Positions 9,468 to 17,375 of a stretch of DNA of 64,000 nt are shown here, piece after piece. A program made the position numbers and the translations under genes. The number at the start of each line of letters is the position of its first letter. Within the stretch, counting starts at the first letter, position 1. Source of the DNA: Prauserella marina (GTDB lineage Bacteria; Actinomycetota; Actinomycetes; Mycobacteriales; Pseudonocardiaceae); the NCBI RefSeq assembly GCF_002240355.1, contig NZ_CP016353.1, positions 4,452,501 through 4,516,500 on the forward strand. The letters run 5' to 3'. The notes under the pieces were generated by a model. It saw only the letters and a list, made by a program, of their open reading frames with translations. It had not been told where the DNA came from and ran no database searches.

Positions 9468-11957
9468 CTAACCGTTCGCCGTCTGCTCGGCCTGCCGCGC
9501 CTGTTCCTTCTCTGGTTGCGGGTCGAGGGACTTCCCGCGCTGCACGCCCGCGCCGACGTGCACGTGGGTCGGGGCAAGTGGTTCGTCGGTCTCGTTGGCG
9601 GTATCGCCCGGCAATCCGACGATGCCGTTGCCTGCCATGGCCTCGGTGCCCCAGATCTTGTCGTCCTCCGAAAGCCAGGTCTGCCGTTCGCGTTCCTTGC
9701 TGTCGCCCTGGTTTCCACCCGTCGGCGGCATCATCGGGGGCATCATCGGCATGCCGCGGCCGTTCTGCTCACCAGGATTGAACGCGGTGTTGTTCCCGCC
9801 CCCGCCGCCCTGGTCCTGTCCGGACCAGTCGGACCAGCCCTCGCCGCCGAAGGTGTTGCCCGCGTTGCCGCTTCCCCCGAAGTCGGCCGAGCCGTTATTG
9901 CCGCCGGGGAAATCCGAGCCGGTCCCGCCGGAGAAGCCGGGCGAGCCGCCCGCGGCATTGGAGGCTCCGCTACCTGGCAGATCCTCGAAATTCGGCGTGT
10001 CCAGCCCACCGGTCGAGTTGGAGTCACCGCTGCCGAACTCGGGAATCTCCGGCAGGTTCCGGTCGTCGACGGGGAAATTGTCCCCTGGAAGGTTCTGGTT
10101 GTTGTCGCCCGGCTGGTTCTGGTTGTTGTCTCCTGGCAGGTTCGAGAACAGATCCCGCAGGTCCTGTTCGTTGTCCTGCTGGCCGGGGAAGTCCGGCCAG
10201 TTGTTGCCGAAACCGTCGCCGTTGAACGCGTTGCCGTCGGATCCGGCAGGCGGCGCCTGGTTGCCGAGCCGGTTGGTGTTGCCGTTCGAGCCGCCGAACC
10301 CGCCGGGTGGCGGAAATCCGCCCGGCGGTATCACCGGGCCGTTGCCGAAGGAGTTGTCGCTCCCGTTCCCGAACGGGTTGTCACTGCCGAACGAGTTGTT
10401 CCCGCCCAGGGAGTTGTCCCCGCCGGTGCCGAACGGGTCGCCGCCGAACGAGTTGTCGCCGCCGGTGCCGAACGGATTGTCACTGCCGAACGGGTTGTCG
10501 TTCCCGCCTCCGCCGAAGGAATTGTCCCCGCCGGTGCCGAAGGGGTTGTCACCGCCGGTGCCGTTGTTGTCCCCGAACGGGTTGTCGTTCCCGCCTCCGC
10601 CGTCGTTGCCGCCTGCTCCGTTGTTGTCGCCGTCGTCGCCACCGCCGAACAGGTCGCGGATGTCGTCCTCGTTCAGACCACCGTTGTCGTCCCCGCCACC
10701 GCCGTTGTCGTCACCGTCGTCGCCACCGCCGAACAGGTCACGGATGTCGTCCTCGTCGAATCCGTTGTCGTCGCCGAAGGGGTTGTCACCGCCGAGTCCG
10801 TTGTTACCCCCGCCTCCTGGTGGTGGCAGCGTGGTCGGTGCGACGATGTCCTCAAGCGGCTTCTTGGAACGCTGGTAGGCGGTGTCGAGCTCGGTCATGA
10901 GCTCAGCGGCTCTGGTGTCGAGGGGCTTGATCTTCCCGAGCACGAAGTCGGTGATGTTCTTGTTGATCGTGCCCCACGTCGCCGGACTGTCCAGCGGGCC
11001 ACTGATCTCGGGAAACCCGGAGGGAAGCGGTCCTGGCGCGAAGGTGTTCGTTCCGGTGACGTCCGCACCGATCTGGAGTCCCATGAACAGCCTCTCGGTG
11101 AACACCGGCGCGCTGCTCACCGACGACGAGTAGTTCTTGACGGTTTCCTCGATGTAGGCCTCGGCGGGTTCGCGGGTGTGCTTGTTCGACAGGATGTCCA
11201 GCGCGTAGTTCGGGGTGCCGTGCACGAGGCCCATGCCCCGGATGTAGCGCCGGACGTTCTCGATCACCGCGCTCATCGTGTCCTGAAGCACCGATTTGAG
11301 CCCGGCGTGGTACTGATGCCAGGCGTCGTTCATTCCCTTGGCGAAGCGGCTGAGCGCGTCCGCGATGTCGGCAAGCCCTTGCGACGTCGCGCGTTCCTCC
11401 ACGATCTGGGTGCGGACGTCGTCGAGCGTGTTGGCGAACTTCACCAGGTTCTGCCGGATCGCGTAGGCCGCTTTGCCCTTGAAAGCCGAGTCGTCGCTGT
11501 TGAGCTTCTGCGACCAACTCTGAAGGGTCTCATGGTTGCTGTTCAGCCAGTTCACGTAGTGGTCGACGGCGGCCTTGGCGTCCCTCAGCTTGCCGACGTC
11601 CATCAACTCGGCTTTGCCGTCCTTCATCTGGTCGACGACGTCGTTGAGTTCTTGCAGGGCCGTAGTCCATGCCTCCACTTTGGTCTGATCTTTGTAGACG
11701 GAGATGTACCACTTTTCCCAGGCGTGATAGCTGTACGCGTCGCCGCCGGTCTGGCTGTCGCTCTCCTGATCCGATCCCGCGGTGACGGTACCGTCGGACT
11801 TGAACCAGCCCTGTTCCCCTCCGCCGTTCTTCACGGGGACGTGGATGTCGGGCCCCAGCCCGGTGGTGGCGTAAACCGCCTGATCGAACTTGACGTTCGA
11901 GGTGTCCTCACCGACCTCGGGCGGTTTGCTCGGCCCGGTGCCATCGGGTGTCGTCAT
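9468..11957 (-). CDS. large ESX-type protein with helical N-domain and FG-rich repeats
   Basis: The product is 829 aa. Residues 1-370 are mostly helical, with WXG-type helix pairs and Trp-rich turns (AWEKWYISVY, DAWHQYHAG). Residues 380-700 are low-complexity Gly/Asn/Asp sequence containing six NPFG, one DPFG and four NSFG units. The motif DIRDLF occurs twice in a roughly 25-residue tandem repeat near 405 and 430, and a variant DLRDLF appears near 600. The C-terminus carries the conserved motif TWLSEDDKIWGTE. This architecture resembles actinobacterial proteins called AAWKG family, found beside ESX genes. Its role is unknown; a secreted substrate or cell-surface polymer is my inference. The gene starts with ATG after a GGAG site, 24 bp beyond the stop of the neighbouring ESX-type gene. 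Confidence 0.75.
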   Translation of the reverse strand: MTTPDGTGPSKPPEVGEDTSNVKFDQAVYATTGLGPDIHVPVKNGGGEQGWFKSDGTVTAGSDQESDSQTGGDAYSYHAWEKWYISVYKDQTKVEAWTTALQELNDVVDQMKDGKAELMDVGKLRDAKAAVDHYVNWLNSNHETLQSWSQKLNSDDSAFKGKAAYAIRQNLVKFANTLDDVRTQIVEERATSQGLADIADALSRFAKGMNDAWHQYHAGLKSVLQDTMSAVIENVRRYIRGMGLVHGTPNYALDILSNKHTREPAEAYIEETVKNYSSSVSSAPVFTERLFMGLQIGADVTGTNTFAPGPLPSGFPEISGPLDSPATWGTINKNITDFVLGKIKPLDTRAAELMTELDTAYQRSKKPLEDIVAPTTLPPPGGGGNNGLGGDNPFGDDNGFDEDDIRDLFGGGDDGDDNGGGGDDNGGLNEDDIRDLFGGGDDGDNNGAGGNDGGGGNDNPFGDNNGTGGDNPFGTGGDNSFGGGGNDNPFGSDNPFGTGGDNSFGGDPFGTGGDNSLGGNNSFGSDNPFGNGSDNSFGNGPVIPPGGFPPPGGFGGSNGNTNRLGNQAPPAGSDGNAFNGDGFGNNWPDFPGQQDNEQDLRDLFSNLPGDNNQNQPGDNNQNLPGDNFPVDDRNLPEIPEFGSGDSNSTGGLDTPNFEDLPGSGASNAAGGSPGFSGGTGSDFPGGNNGSADFGGSGNAGNTFGGEGWSDWSGQDQGGGGGNNTAFNPGEQNGRGMPMMPPMMPPTGGNQGDSKERERQTWLSEDDKIWGTEAMAGNGIVGLPGDTANETDEPLAPTHVHVGAGVQRGKSLDPQPEKEQARQAEQTANG

Positions 11958-11981
11958 GACTGGTCTCCGCTCCCCTCTCAG

Positions 11982-13697
11982 TCAGGCGCCGCCGGTGAAC
12001 CCGGGGTACTCGGTCGTGAACTTGGACGCGTCGTACGCGGCGAGGTCGTCCGCGTCCTTGAAAACGACCTTGGCCTGTTCCAGCGCCTGATGAAAGGTCG
12101 ACAGCTGGCTTCGCAGATCCGTGTTCACCGTGTCGAGCGAGGTACCGAAGGCCGTGCCCCTGGCGTTGAGGTCCTGCGCCCGGATCCACTTCTGGTTGCG
12201 TGGCTGTAGGTAGAAATCCTCGTCAAGGTACGTCAGGTCGAGATGAGTGGCGTTGCGCAAGGAACTCTGAATGTTGTCGATCTCGCCGATCAACTGGTTG
12301 TAGGACGCCTCGTCGAACGTGATGTTCGGGTCGGGGCCGACGTTGCCGTCCTTGGGCGTGCCACCGGAACCCGAGCCCGAGCCCGAGCCGGACGAGTCGC
12401 CGTCGCCGTCGCCCTTGCCATCCCCGTCGCCCTTGCCGTCCCCTTTACCGTCGCCATCGCCCTTTCCAGCGCCGTCGCCGTCGCCGTCTCCCTCGCCATC
12501 CCTGTTGCCCGGGTTGCCGTTGCCCGAATTGCCGCCGTCACCATCGCCCCCGGTGTCTTCCGGTTCCGGTTCGGGCTCGGGTTCGGGAGTCGGTTCCGGC
12601 TGTTGCGCGTGAGCGACCGCGGGTGCCCACGACTGCGTCGGCACCGATTGCACCGGCGGCTGCCGCGGCTGGATGAGCGGCGCCTGCACCGCGAACCGCT
12701 GTCCGAGCGGTTCCTCCCCCTCGGAGGCAGGCTGCTGCGGAATGGCCTTGGGCTTCTCCCAGATCTGCGCCGGCTGGAGCGGAACGGGCTCCTGCTGTTG
12801 CCGATCCTCACCCGCGTACTGGTCCGGCGGCAGCCCTCCCATGGGGGCGAACGGCTGCTGCGACCTGACGAACTCGTCCTGCGCGGGCCGCGAACCGCCC
12901 AGTATGCGCGGATCGACGGCCCCGGGGTGCCGCTCACCGCAGCACGCGCACTCCCCGGTGTATTCCTCGGGTTCGGTGACCTCGCCCTCGGTGTCCTCCC
13001 CCGGCGCGGGCTCACCAGGCACCAGCCGCTCCCGGAACTCGGGTTCGGTGACCTCGCCCTCGGTGTCCTCCCCCCGCGCGCGTTCCCACGGCGCGAGCCG
13101 CTCCCGGAACTTGGGCTCGGTGACCACGCCCTCGGTCTCCTGCCCGGGAGCCGGTACGACCTCACCGCGTTCGGTGACGTAGTCGCCGGCCGGTACTCCC
13201 TCGTGCGCGGGGAGGAGACGCTCGGACACCGCGCCGTGGACGCTCCCGCAGCACGGGCAGCAATACTCGCCGGAGCGATTCTCCCCTTCGCTCCAGTGCC
13301 TCGGCTCCAGCGCCGGCAGGCTCTCCCCTTGCTGGCGGGTGCCGATCCTGAGGCCGGGGGCCAGCGGCGGGAACTGACCTTCCGGCAGGTGCGCCACCAC
13401 CGGTTCCAGCGGTTGCACGGCTCTGACGTGCTCCCCCGCGATCATCGGCTCAAGCTGGATGCCCTCTCGCGGAAGCGACAACGGTTCCGACGGCGCGCCG
13501 AGCTCCGTCGGCGCCACCCCCTCGTTCGCGGGTACGACGCGCGCCCGCTCGCCGAAATGCGCAGGCTCACCCGGCTCACCCGGCGGCATCCGCATCCCCA
13601 TGGGCGGAATCGTGGACCCCGGATTCGTGACACCATGCGACTCACCGAGCTGTCGCCTTGTCGGCAAGACCCGGTCCGGATCCGTCTCCTCCACCAC
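11982..13697 (-). CDS. Pro/acidic-rich protein with C-terminal ESX-type helical domain
   Basis: The product is 571 aa. The first 400 residues are Pro/Glu-rich and include two Cys clusters (C146, C147, C149, C150; and C250, C252, C253) that flank 24-residue repeats beginning TEGEVTEPEFRERL (188-249). Runs of PEPEPEPE and GDGDGKGD lead into a helical domain of about 110 residues at the C-terminus, whose spacing fits an ESX/WXG-type hairpin. The start is GTG; two GTGs at 13697 and 13694 follow an AAGGAG site, and the second has better spacing. The position between two WXG100 genes and the large FG protein indicates an ESX substrate or accessory factor. I do not recognise a specific family. Confidence 0.7.
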   Translation of the reverse strand: MVEETDPDRVLPTRRQLGESHGVTNPGSTIPPMGMRMPPGEPGEPAHFGERARVVPANEGVAPTELGAPSEPLSLPREGIQLEPMIAGEHVRAVQPLEPVVAHLPEGQFPPLAPGLRIGTRQQGESLPALEPRHWSEGENRSGEYCCPCCGSVHGAVSERLLPAHEGVPAGDYVTERGEVVPAPGQETEGVVTEPKFRERLAPWERARGEDTEGEVTEPEFRERLVPGEPAPGEDTEGEVTEPEEYTGECACCGERHPGAVDPRILGGSRPAQDEFVRSQQPFAPMGGLPPDQYAGEDRQQQEPVPLQPAQIWEKPKAIPQQPASEGEEPLGQRFAVQAPLIQPRQPPVQSVPTQSWAPAVAHAQQPEPTPEPEPEPEPEDTGGDGDGGNSGNGNPGNRDGEGDGDGDGAGKGDGDGKGDGKGDGDGKGDGDGDSSGSGSGSGSGGTPKDGNVGPDPNITFDEASYNQLIGEIDNIQSSLRNATHLDLTYLDEDFYLQPRNQKWIRAQDLNARGTAFGTSLDTVNTDLRSQLSTFHQALEQAKVVFKDADDLAAYDASKFTTEYPGFTGGA

Positions 13698-13765
13698 ACT
13701 CTCCTTCCACCGTGGCCCGTCCCGCCGGACCGTCTACTGAGGACTGCCGATGCCGCCGCGAACGG

Positions 13766-14056
13766 TCAGCCGAGGAAGACCCGGCCACCCTGGAGGTCGC
13801 CGTCCTTGAAGATCTCGTGGATGTTGACCGACGACACCGCCTTGGCATTGATGTCCTGGGTCATCCGCTGGTACGCGGCGTTCCACTGGTTCTGGCTCTC
13901 CAGCCAGATCGGCTGGGCCGAACCCCAGGTGGCCTCCGGGATGTTGCGCAGGCGGTCGTTGAGCCGTTCCAGTACTTCGCCGAGCTGGTGGACGGCACGA
14001 TAGAGCTGTTCGTTGAGGTCGAGGTATCCGTCGTGGTTGACGTCGAACATGACCAT
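13766..14056 (-). CDS. WXG100-family ESX protein with N-terminal EF-hand loop
   Basis: The product is 96 aa, the usual length for ESAT-6/CFP-10-like proteins. Two helices flank a central turn, IPEATWGSAQPIW. The unusual part is residues 5-16 (DVNHDGYLDLNE), which match every ligand position of a canonical EF-hand calcium loop: D1, N3, D5, G6, hydrophobic 8, D9 and E12. The helix after the loop is the first ESX helix. The gene sits 36 bp upstream, in transcription order after, the second WXG100 gene. Export through EccC/EccB/EccD as a heterodimer with that neighbour is expected from the family. Calcium binding is inferred from motif only. Confidence 0.85.
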   Translation of the reverse strand: MVMFDVNHDGYLDLNEQLYRAVHQLGEVLERLNDRLRNIPEATWGSAQPIWLESQNQWNAAYQRMTQDINAKAVSSVNIHEIFKDGDLQGGRVFLG

Positions 14057-14092
14057 GTGCGGGTCCCCTTTCAGGAGTGATCGAATCGGAGG

Positions 14093-14380
14093 TCAGTTGG
14101 CCATACCGCTGGTGTCGGCCTCGGTGCTGCGGTTGAGCTGCAACAGGCCCTGTGCCTTGGTGTTGAGTTCGCCGAGCTGGGTGAGAATCGTGTTGTAGTC
14201 ACCACTCCACTCGCCGAGCAGCCCGGCCAGTTTCTGCCCGGAGGTGGAGTTGTTGACCGCTGGCAACTGCGCCGCCAGCCCCTGCACCATCGAGTTGAGC
14301 TGCTGCATCTCGCCGAGCGCCGTGTCGGTGGCGCCGATGACCTGCGTCAGCAATCCGTCGTCGTAACCGGACCTGCTCAT
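14093..14380 (-). CDS. WXG100-family ESX protein
   Basis: The product is 95 aa with a textbook W58-S59-G60 motif between two predicted helices, and has no signal peptide. It lies immediately after eccB in the operon and before the EF-hand WXG100 gene, the classic esxB/esxA-like pair position. It should be a secreted substrate, folding as a four-helix bundle with its partner. A GGAGGAAAAAGG-like purine stretch upstream of the ATG at 14380 serves as ribosome-binding site. Which of the two is the EsxA and which the EsxB equivalent cannot be decided here. Confidence 0.9.
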   Translation of the reverse strand: MSRSGYDDGLLTQVIGATDTALGEMQQLNSMVQGLAAQLPAVNNSTSGQKLAGLLGEWSGDYNTILTQLGELNTKAQGLLQLNRSTEADTSGMAN

Positions 14381-14407
14381 CCTTTTTCCTCCTTGGTTGG
14401 GTTGAAC

Positions 14408-15784
14408 TCAGTTGGGTTGGGCTTGGTTGGGTTGGACGATGGACGGTTCTGGGATGTCGAGCACCGGGCCGGTCGGGAGCAGAGCCAGCAGCTCGGCGGG
14501 GACCAGCGCGGCACTGTCGACGGAGAACCCGAGCGCCTCGGCGGCTTCCGCGTCGGCGACGGGGAACTTCGCACCTGCTTCGGTGATCAGGTAGACACCC
14601 GCGCCCGGTACGCCGGGGGCGGGACGGGTGCGGGCGATCATGCCCGCGCCGGGAGTCACGTCGACCAGGTCGGCCACTCGCCCGTCGCGGGTGACTCCGG
14701 CCGGGTCGCTGCTCGCCGAGGAGCCGTCGAGATTTTCCGTGGTCGCGAGAATCGCCTTGTCGTTTTCCCAGCGGACGCACGGCATCCGGGTCTCGGAGTC
14801 GAGTGCCGACGGCGGCCTCCCAGGCAGTTCCGCCTGCCACACCGGGGCCGGTGTGACCTGCTGGGTCGCCAGCTCAGCCGGGGTGAGGGTCATGGTCGGT
14901 GGCAGCGACAGTTCCGGATCGGCGCCGATGAGCGTGGCGACGAGCGGCGACACCGGCATCAGCCCGCCATGCGTGACGACGAACGTCGTGTCGCCGACCG
15001 CATCCGGCGCGGTGACCAGCTGGCCGAGTTCGGTCGGTGCTCCGGCGACCTCGGGACCGGAGCCGCCGTGCTCCACCGGCGGCGCACCGATGTCAGGACC
15101 GGAAGGCAGGGTGTTGAGCCACGCCGAGTCCACCGCGACGGCCTTGGCCGGGTCCATGCCGAGCGCCCTCGGGACCCAGTCCTCGGTGACGCGCAGCTTG
15201 TGGCCATTCCAGGCGAGGTAGAGCTGATCCCCCGTGCGCACGAGCGCCGCTTCGCCTTCGTCGAGCGGCCTCACACCCACCGGCGTTCCGACGCTCACGG
15301 CGACGGCCGACTCGCCATCGCCGACTCCCGCGCACACCGTCCACGGCTGACCGCCAGCGCCTGGCGAGGGCAACGCGTCCGGCGCGCCCGCGATCCCGAC
15401 CGGCGCGCCCTTCGGGAAGTCGGCGAGATCCTTGGCGTTGACCGTCGCGATGGGCGGGTTGCCCTCGACGAGCAGCCTCGCCGAGGCGTAGTTGAGTACC
15501 GGCCGCAGCCTGCCTTCGACGAGCAGGTACCGGTTTCCGGAGTCCTCGTCGACGACGAGGGTGCCCGGCTCGTCCCGCCAGGCGTCGCCGCCCTTGCCGG
15601 TGAGGAAGGAGACGGCGAGCACGATGCCTCCCACGAGCACGGCGACCGCGAGGCCGACCGCGAGGCCGACGGTGGTGCGCCGCAACGGGCGAACGGGCGC
15701 GTCCGGATCGGTTCGCAGCACCGCCGCGAGAATCCGGCCGACCAGAAACGAATGAGCCTCGGCCTGCTCACGCCTGCCGTACAT
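14408..15784 (-). CDS. eccB: type VII secretion protein EccB
   Basis: The product is 458 aa, a normal length for EccB. The N-terminus has the family signature: a short cytoplasmic segment (GRREQAEAHSFLVGRILAAVL), then a single membrane helix at about 37-61, then a large extracytoplasmic domain with repeat-type beta blades. EccB is a core subunit of the ESX membrane complex with its main domain in the cell envelope. The gene is 48 bp downstream of eccD and 27 bp upstream of the WXG100 gene, so it belongs to the same minus-strand operon. No missing or altered region was noticed. Confidence 0.95.
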   Translation of the reverse strand: MYGRREQAEAHSFLVGRILAAVLRTDPDAPVRPLRRTTVGLAVGLAVAVLVGGIVLAVSFLTGKGGDAWRDEPGTLVVDEDSGNRYLLVEGRLRPVLNYASARLLVEGNPPIATVNAKDLADFPKGAPVGIAGAPDALPSPGAGGQPWTVCAGVGDGESAVAVSVGTPVGVRPLDEGEAALVRTGDQLYLAWNGHKLRVTEDWVPRALGMDPAKAVAVDSAWLNTLPSGPDIGAPPVEHGGSGPEVAGAPTELGQLVTAPDAVGDTTFVVTHGGLMPVSPLVATLIGADPELSLPPTMTLTPAELATQQVTPAPVWQAELPGRPPSALDSETRMPCVRWENDKAILATTENLDGSSASSDPAGVTRDGRVADLVDVTPGAGMIARTRPAPGVPGAGVYLITEAGAKFPVADAEAAEALGFSVDSAALVPAELLALLPTGPVLDIPEPSIVQPNQAQPN

Positions 15785-15832
15785 GTGCGCCTCCTTTCCT
15801 TATCAGCACACGGGCGCCGCACGGGAAATGGT

Positions 15833-17263
15833 TCACAGCCAGGAGGCGACCCAGCCGTAGAAGCCGGTGATGGTGAGTACGAGCGCCAGCACGGCTAGCG
15901 AGCACGCCCAATGCAGGAAGTCGCCGATCCGGCCCCACTTCGGTACGAGCCTGCGGCCTGGCAGCACGTGTGCGCCTGCCACGGCGTTGCCCGCCAGACC
16001 GAGCAGGCCGACGACGACGCACAACTGGCCGAGCAACGGCAGATCGAGCGCCCAGCGCAACGACACCGACGTCAGTGCCGCGCACGCGGGCACGAGCGCC
16101 GCGAGCCGGTGCCAGGTCCCGTTCAGCTCGCGGGATTGCAGCAGCAGCAACACGGCCACGACGAGGGTCAGCGCGACGGTGTCCCATTCCAGCGTCGCCG
16201 AGACGACGAGCAGCGCGGCGGTACTCACGGCGCCGAGCACGACCATGAACGCGGTGAGATGCACGTCGGCCCTCGCCGCGCGTTCGAGGACGTCCTTGCT
16301 CGGCAAGGGATCCAGCCCCTTCTGGAACTCACCCGGCGTGATGGGAACAGGTTCGGCTGAGAGCCCGGCGAGCCAGGTCGCCAGCTGCGGCGCCGCCCTC
16401 GTCACGGCGAGAACCATCGCCATGAGGACCGCCGCCGTGCCCTGCGCGCCGAGCCCGATCAGCAATCCGAGCACGCAACCCAGCGCCGTCAGCACGGCGC
16501 CGCACGCCACAGCGAGGAACGCGGCCCGCGCCACACCGAGCGCGGCCCTCGCGCCGGTGGCCGCCGCCGCGACGGCCACGGCCGCCGCGAGCACCCCTGC
16601 CCCGGAGAGCCAGGCCGAGGGGCCGGCGGAGCCCGCGGGCATCGCGAGCCCGGCGACGCCGATCGCGGCGACACCGGCACCGCCGAGCGTGAGCCCGCTC
16701 GGCTTGTCGTCGAGCACTCGCGCCATCACGGCGCCGCCCGCGATCAACGCGACGCCGACGAAGAACGACACGATCGCGGTGGTCGTTCCCTCCCCGGTGA
16801 ACGTGGCGACCAGAACGGCGAGCAGCCCGAGCAGCCCGGCGAGACCGACGCACAACCGGCGGGTCAGCTCGGGCCGCCAGCTGTCCGGCCGCCCCGACAG
16901 TCCGGTGTGGATTCCGTCGACCAGGTCGTCGAAGTCGGCCAGCGGCAACTGGTCGTCGCGTGGCCGCAGGTGCAGGACGTCACCGTCGTAGAGCCCTGCC
17001 GCCGCGGTGCCGTGGTCCTCGTCCAGTACCTCCCCGCCGAGCCGCTGCAACACCCAGCCGCCGTGCCCGAGACCGGTGGTCGCGAGCGCGGGATCGAGGT
17101 ATCCGAGCACCGTCGGCATGAGGTCGGCGATCGGCACGTGAGCCGGTACGGCCAGTTCGACGCGGGAGTCCGGGCCGCAGATGGTGAGCCTGCACATTTC
17201 CCCTGAACCACCGGGGGAAGCCGGCTGGGTGGTCGCCGGAGCGTTCGAGTTCGTCACCGCCAT
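15833..17263 (-). CDS. eccD: type VII secretion integral membrane protein EccD
   Basis: The product is 476 aa. Residues 22-102 form the YukD-like ubiquitin fold, followed by a linker and about eleven hydrophobic helices from 133 to the end. This is the standard EccD plan; EccD dimers form the multi-helix vestibule of the ESX membrane complex. The gene is the first of the minus-strand operon and is divergent from eccC, with about 110 bp between the start codons. That gap must hold promoters for both arms. The ATG at 17263 gives a slightly long N-terminus rich in Ala/Pro; a start closer to MCRLTICG is possible. Confidence 0.95.
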   Translation of the reverse strand: MAVTNSNAPATTQPASPGGSGEMCRLTICGPDSRVELAVPAHVPIADLMPTVLGYLDPALATTGLGHGGWVLQRLGGEVLDEDHGTAAAGLYDGDVLHLRPRDDQLPLADFDDLVDGIHTGLSGRPDSWRPELTRRLCVGLAGLLGLLAVLVATFTGEGTTTAIVSFFVGVALIAGGAVMARVLDDKPSGLTLGGAGVAAIGVAGLAMPAGSAGPSAWLSGAGVLAAAVAVAAAATGARAALGVARAAFLAVACGAVLTALGCVLGLLIGLGAQGTAAVLMAMVLAVTRAAPQLATWLAGLSAEPVPITPGEFQKGLDPLPSKDVLERAARADVHLTAFMVVLGAVSTAALLVVSATLEWDTVALTLVVAVLLLLQSRELNGTWHRLAALVPACAALTSVSLRWALDLPLLGQLCVVVGLLGLAGNAVAGAHVLPGRRLVPKWGRIGDFLHWACSLAVLALVLTITGFYGWVASWL

Positions 17264-17375
17264 GCCCCTTGCACGGCGCCGCCTTCGCCGAGGGTTCAGT
17301 CACCGAGTGAACGCCTCGGCACCGCGCGGCCGTGTACTCATCGGACCGGGCACCAGCAGCGAGGAGCCGACCGCG

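Noticed and set aside
10340-10800. Regular DNA repeats resembling a CRISPR array
   Set aside because: The repeats encode in-frame NPFG/NSFG units, vary in spacing and lack unique spacers or cas genes.
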